This document shows positions 51,001 to 62,500 of a stretch of 64,000 nt of DNA, in pieces. The notes under the pieces were generated by a model. The model did no database searches, was not told where the DNA came from, and saw nothing but the letters and a program-made list of their open reading frames with translations. The stretch lies in the NCBI RefSeq assembly GCF_037975245.1, contig NC_092562.1:416501-480500 (forward strand). The letters are read 5' to 3'. This DNA comes from Apostichopus japonicus. Its lineage: Eukaryota > Echinodermata > Holothuroidea > Aspidochirotida > Stichopodidae. The stretch's first letter is position 1. Each line of letters opens with the position of its first letter. The position numbers and the translations under genes are program-made.

Positions 51001-54000
51001 ATCACCCATAGATGATCTACAGGGTTAAGCACTGTACTGTTCTATTAAAGTATTCAAGTTTATCAAGTAATAATCTTCAAATTTATGTGATAAGTTTTCT
51101 GTGTTTAAAATTTAACTGTCAATGTTCTGTAAATTTGAGAAATATGTAGAATTACTTTTTCCCCCACTGTGAAATGGCCGAATTATATGTAAATATTACA
51201 GGTAAAACCAAAAGATATCTTTACAGCGCAGTTGCCTTGATCACATTATTAACTGTGGTGTTGCCAGATGTATAATCACAATTTAATATAAATGGGGAAA
51301 AAATCATTTCTTTGTCATGAGAAGTGCTGTGAGGTTGTTGTTTGCACATAAGCAGTAGACGTGGCAACGTTCCAGCCATTAAATTATTTTAAAAAGCATT
51401 GGCTACAGGAATGGTCAGTGTTTCCTAATTTTGAAATGAAGAAACCCTGTTGCAGGACTCTGATCTGCAAACAGTGAGCCAGGACAAAGTTCTTCAGAAA
51501 ATCAGATAAAGCCAAACTTGATTCAAGGCTGCAGACATATATATTCTATTGGCAATTCTCATGGAGTATTACTTGGGAATGATAGATTCTGTGGAATGAG
51601 GAGAAAGTGTGCCACAGTCACCTGGAAGTAACTCTGTGGGGTGCAGTGGTAAAAGAAAGTCAGAGATTTGCAGACCCAGGTAGATATGGCATATAGCACA
51701 TATATTTGCTTGTAAATTTATACTCAAATTCTCAAAAGCCATAAAATTTGTGATTTTCATGGCTAATATATGTATAGTACATATTACTTGTAATCTTCTA
51801 CTCCCTAATTATTGTAGTGTGGGTTACTGGCCAAGTGAACGTTACTTTCATGACTGGATGTTGATACTTAGAGTTTCATATAATTTACTTCGTTCCCCAC
51901 TTACCTGTCTCCCCACAACCTATGCACCGCATTCTACCGTGTCTAGAATGCCCTGGTAATCTTTTAACACTGTACACCCTCACTGGCCCTAATGGCCTTC
52001 CTTCATTTTTCACAAAAAATGAAGGAAGGCCATTAGGGCCAGTGAGGGTGTACAGTGTTAAAAGATTACCAGGGCATTCTAGACACGGTAGAATGCGGTG
52101 CATAGGTTGTGGGGAGACAGGTAAGTGGGTCACTCGTAAATATATAAACCAGTAAGTTTTATAATGTCTCTGTACATTTGCATTTTCAGAGGCTAGCTAC
52201 ATAGCCAATTTATTCTGAGCCTGTTACAGCGCTCACAAGTACCCCCCTCACTTTTTACATGACTCTACTCCAAGGCCTGGTGTGTTGTCCGCCCCAAAAA
52301 TAACACCATTAACAAACGAAAAGTTCCACCTAATACTGCAAGCGCACTACAATAAAACGTATTTGCAGGAAAATGCAGTTCTAGTTCTTCTTGGTCATTG
52401 CCCCACTCAGGCAACCAAAATTTCTGCTGTTCTGAAAGTTTAAGGACCTACCAAGTTAACTAACTTTTTAGAGTACAATTAAATTTGTGCATGAAAGGAA
52501 TTTGTTATGATGACCGTTATCCGGTGTTGGTTGAAATTCAAGCCTTGGATTTCTGGACAGTGGAATGTTCTGTTGTAAACCTTTAAAAAATCCATTTAGA
52601 TTGAATAGTTCTACTGCTCACTTGTTTAGAAATCTGAATAAATGGCTGTAGCCTTCAAGGTCACAACAACAACTCCCTGGTCACAATACCCAAGTTATAA
52701 AAACACTGTATTGTAAGGGTGATGTGTAAAATATTGTGCTGTTGTACAGTAGGTCGAAACGGAAGCTAAACTTAGTACATTTTCTGAATGTTTGTGTGAG
52801 GTTGAAAGGGAGTTTTACAACAAACCCCCAACATGTAGACCTAATTTATAGTCTAATGATGCCCCAGAAAATCTCATTAAATGTCTTTAATTTTATTTCC
52901 CACCCCCCTCCCCCTCCCCCACCTCACAGACCTCCCTGTTTGAGGGTCAGCTAACATAGCCTCTCTGTAATAAAAAGCCTGGATGCACCTCTGGCCTCTC
53001 CATAAAGGTTCATCTCTACCCTAAATCAGTTGCTGTGATTTAGATTGTTCCTACCCTCCCCTCCACACCTTTGCTGGCTGTTTAGTGTTGGATGGCAATG
53101 AGTTTGTAGTAACACCACAGTTACAGTATTATAAGTACTGTCTTTTGGCAGTGCCATGCAGCATAATTACACATAATTTTGATATATCCCATTTATTACT
53201 TAGAGAGCTACGTTGTACCAATTCGTCTTGCAACTCCTTGTAATAACAAGCTTTTCAAACCAAACTGGAATGCATTTTGACATTCTTGAGCTTGTTAATG
53301 TGACCCTTGACCTACATAGCTGATTTAAAGCAATATAGGCCTATTTATAATATATATGCAGACAATTCCCTCAGGACTAACATTTATAATTTCAACACAG
53401 TACAGTGTTAAGTTTGTTTTCTAGCTACATAGTATCTCTAGAACTGTACAGTTTGTATCATCTTCAAATGGCCTTTGGGTACTGTACATATTTCATTTCA
53501 TTCATTTGTTTTTTTCACATCACGGTATAATGAATAAGTCAAATAAATACGAATAACAGATGTGAAAGGAAGTGATCTCAAAACCCTTGGCTTAGCAAGT
53601 AGAAAACTCCCTGAAAAAAGAAGAAGACAAAAAAAGACCCCCCAAAAAACCCATAAACAAGAAGAGCCCCATAAATGGACCCCCCCTCCCAGATCCCTAC
53701 CCCACCAAAACACCACCCCATCCTACCACCACTCTCAACCTGCCACAACCTACAAGAACACACTGGCTGTGATAAAGGTATAATTTAACGTGCTGCAAAT
53801 TGCAAAAGAAGCAGTGGAACGCTTAACTTTAAAAATTATGGGAAGTTTATTCCACCACAATGAGGTAGAGCAGGAAGTGAGACTACTGTTACTACGAGAA
53901 GTTGAGTTAAGACTCTCCTAACAACCACAGAAGAACCCTGGCATATCTTTTGGAATCAAATCAAAGCTATCAGCTTTAACTAAACATATGTTTCATTGAT

Positions 54001-57000
54001 ACTGCAGGACACAACTGCACAATAATCATTTAATTACTATGGTTTCATTTTCCATTTGCACCACTCATGTTCAAAGTTTTGTTAACATTTAATTTGTCTT
54101 GAATGAATTGTGATGGGAATTCATTCTGAAAGTATGACAACTGTTATAAGGGTTTTCGATCTATATATATCTCTGAATCTATATGAACTGTAATCATTTG
54201 ATCAAATATTTATTCCTTGCAAGGGAGCTCGTAGTTATTAGCCATGCCAATTGATGATGTTAAGGTAAGAACATTTGTACTAATATGCAAATTAGCCATC
54301 TATAGACATTGCAAAATTGTTGTAAGCTGTTAAGGAGACTTGATGGTTTATTTTCACCTACTCTGTCCTCTCCCTCCCCCCCCCAAAAAAAAATATGCAG
54401 CAGTAAATAACAACAAACAGCAATAGTTATTCACAGTAATGACAATCTGTTGTGACAGTCTTGTAACAACTGTAAGCATACATTTCACTTCAGTAGTCTA
54501 TTTATAGCTAGGGGTGGCGGTCTTATGTTGCAAACTATGCAACCATCTCATAGTGCCATGCATGAAAAAAACTTGTAACTTAAGCGGTCACCCAGAAGTG
54601 AGGAAAAATCCGATGAAACCGTACATTTGTACAGGTCTGTACATATCCGGTCGGTCAAAGTGAATAACGATATCTGCAGAACAGAAGTAGAGAGCGCCCG
54701 GAGCAGCGAGTTCTATTTTTAAGCTCCAACAATTAACTATTAAATCGGTATCTTACATTCCTATTGTTGCACGTGTGAAACGTAAACAGCGCTGGCCATT
54801 TCAAGCTTCTGGGCTCGTTTTGGCCGAAATCTTTAGGGTTTTACAATGGGGAGTGATGCTATTCAATTAGTCTGTCAATGCAACAGGTATCAGAACTATT
54901 GATCTGACCGGCTAACATGAATACAGACGGACAATCTTCAGTGCAAATTGACATTGTTGATGAATAGTGTACAGTTGCTCTAGGGTAATCGGGGACATTC
55001 CAAAGGCTAGGTGAGATGTTAGACAATGGGATCTGGGCACCCCTTGTGAACGAGGTATATACTGTATTGATTGTTTTGATAAGAAGTTTAGAATGGGCAA
55101 ACTTGGGCAAACGACACCTGCAGGTTTTCCAGCTGTTTAATGTATTCAATTGCCATTCATGATATAGTGCTATTACATGTTTATAATTTATCATACTACA
55201 TGTTTATAATTTATCATTTGTAATTAATGTTGTGAAAAGCACTTTTTGATTTGGAAATTATCAGGAATGGTGAAAATACTTCTAGCCTCCACAGGGATTT
55301 GAATCATGGCCCACTCTGAATGTGTGGGGTGGACCACTGTACCATACTGGCTTGTGCATGGCATAATGGATGTTATATGTATAGTAGGTGGGTCAAAGTG
55401 CAGGGTCGACCCCTGTACCATACTGGCTTTTGCATAGCGTACCTGATGTTATATAGCACGCTGGTCAAAGTGGGGTTGACCCTTGTGCCGTACTAGCTTT
55501 GTGCATAGCCAATATGGATGATATATGTTAGTGCGTGGGTCAAAGTGGGGTTGACCCCTGTATCCTACTGGCTTGTGCATGGCATACTGGATGTTATACA
55601 TGTGGGTCAAAGTGGGATCGACCCCTGTGCCGTACTGGCTTGTGCATGGCATACTGGATGTTATATACGTGGGTTAAAGTGGGGTTGACTCCTGTACAGT
55701 AATGGCTTGTGCATAGCATACTGGATGTAATATGTCTAGTATGTGGGTCAAAGTGCAGGGTCCACCCCTGTGTCAATCTGGCTTGTGTATAGCATAATGG
55801 ATGTTATGTACGTCAGTACGTGGGTTAAAGTAGGGTCGACTCCTGTTACAGTAATGGCTTGTGCATAGCATACTGGATGTAATATGTCTAGTATGTGGGT
55901 CAAAGTGGGTTTGACCCCTGTGCTGTACTGGCTTGTGCATAGCATACTGGATGTAATATGTCTAGTATGTGGGTCAAAGTGGGGTTGACCCCTGTGCCGC
56001 ACTGGCTTGTGCATGGCATACTAGATGTTGTATGTGGGTCAAAGTGGGATTGACCGTCGACCAAACTGGCTCATGCACAGCATACTGGTTGTTATAGTAC
56101 GCTTCAAAGTGTGAAGTTGACCCCTGTACCGTACCATACCGTTTTGTTTGTGGATTTCTTCCTATCTTCAATTCTCTCGGAACCCGTCTGCTTTTTGCCT
56201 TTTCCCACCTGAGTAGCAAATGTAGAAACAGTCTCCAAAGAGATTCCATTCCATAATACTTATGTCTGGACGTCATAACCCTCTGGGCTATAGACACAGA
56301 TGCAATATTCAGTCGTTTGAGATCCGTGAAGGTTGTATTTTAACATGGACTTTACCGCCCTCTATTGATAAAATTTTCTTCTCTCTGGTCCAGTTTACAT
56401 ACAAAACATAAACAACTCATAATTAATTTTACTACGCGGTGTAATAGTAAAAGTTACCACTGCCGTGTGCAGTTGTACTGCTTTAAAAAAAAACCTGATT
56501 TACTTGTGTGGACAAGGTAGGCTGAGGTTCTGATTGATGTCCATGTGTATATTGTAAAGTAAAAGACATCTATCAGTGACCTAATAAAGAAGGAAGATAG
56601 CAATTGATATTAACAATAATAGGGAATATTTCAGCCACTTGTAATAAAATAAAATATTTATACGAGTTTAAAGATGCTGTGAAGTGACTGATATTTTACA
56701 GTTTCCATGCAGGGTTACAAATGAAGTTAAGGGAAAAATGGTTTCTAAGAAGAATAGAACAAACTGTTTTATCAACTTTTCTTCATATTATTATAATTGT
56801 TAATTCCAATTATGGCGCATCTGTTCACAGCAATTTATTCAAACTAATTCTCACATCACCTTTCACTGTATGTATAAACATTTCCAAAGAATCATTTTGA
56901 ATGGTTCACATTCAAACATTTTGGAAGGATTAAAAAAGTTTGTGTCATTCATTTTGAAATCTAACAAAGGGTACAGTCGAATGATGGAAGTGATAAACTT

Positions 57001-59519
57001 GCTTATGATTATAAATGTAGCCTCCCCAACTCACTGCATGCTGTATTTGATATCGTTATGAGACATATCTAACCTGCACAGTCCATTGTATGCAGTTATT
57101 ATATACAGGTAATACTTTTTGCGTGCACATGGCATTATCTCTGAGTATAATATTAATTTTGTATTATTTTGGTGCCTTTTGCATTAATTACAGTAAGAGG
57201 AGATGCCACGATACAGGTAGCAGCTCACGAGAGGCTTCGGAATCTCTTGAGTACGTTGCGGGTCATCCTGCATCAGTACGCGGCCCTGAAATCGTCGGAG
57301 ATCCACACGGCAGCCCTTCACCTCATAAAACAGGTCAAAGGTAATTTATACAATCAAGCAATTTATAGTAACTATTGAATTCAGATCATACAGTAGCTGT
57401 GAGATTTATCCATTTGTTCATCTGAAGAGTGGAATGAAAAAAAAACTATTTCAGGGTAATTAGATTGAACTTGCTGGTTTAAGGTTAGGGGTGGCCACCT
57501 GTCAAAGAGTGAAATAGGCCAACAAATGGGTAGGATATATTCACAGGAATAATTCAGGGTAAGCAGGTGTCTAAGAAATGAAACCAAAATCATGCCAGTA
57601 CCACTTAAATTCTTCTGTTTGCTCAAAATGTGTTTGTGTCCTATAATCGTAATTGTATAATTGTTATTTTTTTGTTTTTACCTGATGAAGTTGACAAAAT
57701 CAACAATATCGCAAATATCACAAAATCAAATATACCTTTCATTTTCTTCTGTCTGCTTTAGAGTATATTTGCGTACTTTAATAATAGATTGTTAAATATT
57801 TTTCTTGACCTTCTGAAGTTGACCCAAATTGACAAATGTTGAAAGAATTCAATGGGTGCATGGTCTCTGCACACATGCACAAACGTTTCGACATTGCAAT
57901 ACAGGACTTATCCTTTTGTGATCTTAGATACTTAGTTGTACAGTCTGTTCAATGTGATTAACATTGTAAGATCATGTAGACAATATCAGTACTACTGTCT
58001 GTCTTTCGGGTGGCAGGGGGGTGGGGGAGGGGGGAGGTGGTGAGATGTGGTATAGGATGAGAAAAGTATTGAAGAATCAAATCATAATTTGACAGTTAAT
58101 TTATGTATCAGGTTACAATATTGTTTATTGTAGATATATGTAAGAGCGAAGTTAACAATGTTCACTCACCCTTTCACATAAAAAAAAATGACCAAAGGAA
58201 ACTTTAGTTATTTTGTTCATAGTGGCACTGTGATATTACACATATTGGGCAAAATGACACACCTCTGACAAACGTTTGAAATGTGATGTCTCCAAAAAGA
58301 GCCCTTTTTATGGTGTGGGGGGGGGAGAGAGGAGGGTTTGTGTGTCTCTGTGACACACTGGGGATCACTATAAATATATTTTTTCATTGTGTATTCTTTC
58401 TGTCAAACAGGAATGCCCGCCAATGAGGAGATAAAAGGCAAAGATGCATTCCTAGAGGCGCTGGATCAATTAGCACTTGCGTTCAGCAATAGCGTCACAG
58501 AGTATCTGATGGGAGATGTGGAACAAAGGTTAACAGGAGCAAAGGTAAAACAAAAAATACATAACAGTGCAACAACAGATGCTTTGGGATTGTCATAGTG
58601 GCCTTAGCATCATTTGACATCATACATGACAGTGCAACAACAGATGCTTTGGGGTTGTCATAGTGGCCTTAGCATCATTCAACATCATACATGACAGTGC
58701 AACAACAGATGCTTTGGGATTGTCATAGTGGCCTTAGCATCATTTGACATCATACATGACAGTGCAACAACAGATGCTTTGGGGTTGTCATAGTGGCCTC
58801 ATAGCCCCATAACAGTGTGCGATTCCTGGGTTAGATTTCTTCAAGTGGCGCAGTTAATGTTTTGTATGGTGTTAAGACTGATTGATGTCTTTTAACTTGG
58901 GAAACCATTTGTGAGCAACATTTAGATAATTTCTATAAATCACCCATTGTTGGTGCTGTGAGGCATTTCCTCCCCCTCCCCCTCACCCACTCCCCAAGCA
59001 TGGGGTGTGAATCGGATATGACTATATGGTCAAAGCAAGTTCATACCCAAATCGAGAGCTGTATTCTGAGATGGTCAATTAAATATTTTTCATCTGACAG
59101 TACTGACCATTTATGAAAGCTGTTTGCCTCTAAGGAATCACCAACACAAACTGCAGTCATATGTCAAAAATTGAACAGAATCGCAAAAGTTACATAGTTT
59201 TTAGCGACCATATCTCGTCACGTTACCATTCACTTGACTGCAAGTCTCTTTATGTTGTTTAATCATCCTTTTAACTTGTTCTTTGAAAGTGTAGTACTCA
59301 GCAGAAAATGTCACCCGAGTTTAATTAATCAAATTCTATGTTAATGGCAGATTTGTTCAAGTTTTATCAACCTACCTCCTTATTTTATATTTCTTTTAAG
59401 CTGAGTCCAAAGTTTACGGTAGTGATCAATGTTAAACGTGGAGAGAACAGGCTGTGTGGGATGCCATTCAATGGCTGCACTGTAGTAATAGCCAGAAATA
59501 CACACAAAATAATAATACA

Positions 59520-59575
<56 letters not shown>

Positions 59576-62500
59576 TCATGTGAGAAGCCAGCTGTACAAA
59601 TAAAATGGTTCTTTGCGTTTTATCAAACGTAATCAGTATTACTGTATGTCTGCATATTAATGGCTAGTGGATGGATAGTACATGTTGGGTGGGTGTAGTT
59701 TATTCGTTTATTTGCTTATTTAAAGATGGATGATATGAAGCTATTCTCCTGCAGTTGATGTATAATTGATAAAGACATTACTACATCGATTTGTTGCTTG
59801 TGGTATAGTTGAATAATGTGTTAAATTATTCTAGTTTTCAAAGCTATGGAAAGACTGAAGGCTGCACATTTGATGCTTCTAGATATTTAACAACTTTGTT
59901 TGAAGTATCATGAGTATAGGAATATATAGTTTTAACAGATTGTAATTGCTAAGACATTTACAGTTACAGACAGTGTGTAAAATTGAGTGAGGTATGCCTA
60001 CAGTTTGAGGAAGAGCAAAATGGGTCATTACAAGCTCTTAATTACTCTGTATTTCCAGTGAAAAGGTAAATTTTTGCTGATCTATGCATGTGAAAGTGCA
60101 TTATGAGCAACAGGCCAACTTTCCATGTCATAAATTGATGACGTGTTCTAAATAATTGATGGGATATTTTGCGACTGCTATGCAAAGAAAATTACCAGAG
60201 CATGATTTTGAAGTCTTTTTCAGTGTGCAGCTTCTTGCAAGATACAAAAGAGTGCTAATTAAAAGGTAGTCAGTATAGGCCACAAATTAAAGCATGCTAT
60301 AATTGCAAGAATTTTTCAAAAAGTACTTTCCTGGAGGTCTTCACTATCCAAATTGTTCTCAGACATTGTTAAGGAACACACTAGATGACTGAATGTCCCA
60401 GTGAGGAAAATTTCCCCGAAGGTTTTAATAAAAACAGTTTCAGAATTTTGACCAAAGGTGACCATATTTGAATATCTTGCATATTTGGGGCCAATACAGT
60501 AGACCTTTAAGGCAATTGAGGCACGTACTGCTGTGTTGAACCATTTATTTATTTGTTTGATTCACTACACATCACCAAGAAGAAGATCTGGCAATAAAAT
60601 TAAGCTTTCTGCTTTTTGTTTGTTTTTTCAACAGTCATTTGAGAGTTTGACCTCTGTGGGAAGTACAGCCGATCATTATCTCTATGGCAACCACCATATT
60701 TCATCTTCGGATAAGCATCAAGCTGTCGGTAAGCTCTCTAATACCTGCTAAATGCCATGATTTCTTTTCATTAGACCTCCCATCGATGCGTTCAATCCGA
60801 GTCGAAGCAATCGCTCGTGTTTATATCAAAACTAACGTTTTCCACCACAGAGAGAGATGAAGGCAAAGTCTACCGTTGAAGCAGTTTAAGTCACTTTTCA
60901 TTTTTTTTTTTTGCAATGGCTTGTGGTAATAAATTCCCCCTACTAGTAATGTAGCTTGTTAGTCCAACTTATGTCGTTGCTAATTTCAAAATAAGGAAGC
61001 AAAATGGGAAGCAAAAAAGTTTGAAGATTCTCTTTAACCTAAAGATGTACCAACTGTGGAGCAATTTTGTAAAGCTATCAGCTTTGACTTCTGTCACCGA
61101 AATATCTCTGTCAGCTGCAGTTAACCTTTCTCCTTAAACTGTTTTTCTCACCTGACAGGGTAAACACTGTACACCCTCTTTTGTTTTAGTTCAACAGTCA
61201 ACAGAGAAACCTGCTTAATAACCAAGTTGATAAACTCTCTGTAATGTAAAGAATGGCAAACTAAAAGACCTTTTCAATTTCCTTTCAAATTTCAGACATG
61301 GAATGAAATAGCCTTTCTCTATTTTCTTACGGTTCCTGTATTTTCTTTGCTATATATTTAAAAAAAAAACTGTTTCAAATAATAAACTTAGACCGCTCCA
61401 TGCCATCTCCACCTCAAGCTGTTTACGAATGCTCTGTTAGTACTTTTCTTGTTTCAAGCATTCCTTCCCGAGAATTAAAATCGTTCACAGTTGAACACAG
61501 AGGCAGAAGGAGGCGAGTAGGAATTAGCGGAGCTGGGATTTTAAACTGCGGATAAAGTTGACTTCGCGTGTGGTTAACCGTCGTTAATTGTGACCTTTAT
61601 CGAGTCCCCTAGCTTTCCTACTTTTCTTCTTATCGAGGGCAGCGATTGTAATGAAAATGTGTTTGGAAATTCTTAGCATAACTCGAATAGCATGCGGTCT
61701 GGGTACAGATTTCAGTGGCCGGTAGTGCTAATGTGGACTCCCTTTTTTCTTTTTCTTGGTCCCAGTTGTTGACGATGTTTGTACACGAGGGAATAGATAT
61801 ATCTACAGTCAAACCTTAGTAAAAAATCAGTAAAATTGACACAGAAATATTGGCTTTGAAACAGAAAGAAATCGTACTATGGAGATGCTTTCCTGTTGAG
61901 TGGTAATGTACGCTGTTCTGTTCAGCATGAGAAACAGATTTCTCAAGGATCAAAGTTATTGATACTGCCAATACACTTGAGTTTGCACATTTCACTATCT
62001 GAAATCCACACTGCTAATATCTTTCAAGTCACTTAAATCTATCAAAGTATTGCAACATTCAGTCAGGCACGATGTACAGTACAGTTTATGTATTTTGCTG
62101 TGGTTGTATACATATTGCGTATCAAGGGATATTCTACACTTAGGTGGAATCTTGCGTAGAAGTATGGAACATCACCCTGTGTTTAGTATTCAGCGGTACA
62201 CCGTCACAAAAACCCCTCCCACCCAACCCATTTGTTACCACTGCAGCAAATTCCGACAGAGTTTATGAAAACTCGAAAGCTGTTGCATCGTTATGACATC
62301 AAATTGCGATGTTTAAAATGGATCCAGCAGTAAGATACCATCATTCTTACACATACAGAATTCCTGGAAACATTCCATGTGGTCAGCTAGCAAAGAATGA
62401 AGACATGTTTTTGATATACACAGAATGCCCATAAATTTGTACGGTGGCTCTGGAGAAACATTTTGAGAGTGTAATTTCATCAGCAGCAAAACATTTGTAA

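Noticed and set aside
51885-52155. Two open frames on opposite strands with the same peptide
   Set aside because: An automatic result of the palindrome; no coding evidence.
53562-53783. Possible Pro/Lys-rich coding exon ending at ATAAAG/GTATAA
   Set aside because: It leaves in phase 0 and cannot sit between the phase-1 ends of exons 46889-47105 and 57194-57340; the A/C-rich composition alone keeps the frame open.
55224-56297. Several overlapping - strand frames with repeated HFDP/PTLTH phrases
   Set aside because: By-products of the 66-78-bp tandem repeat, appearing in more than one frame.
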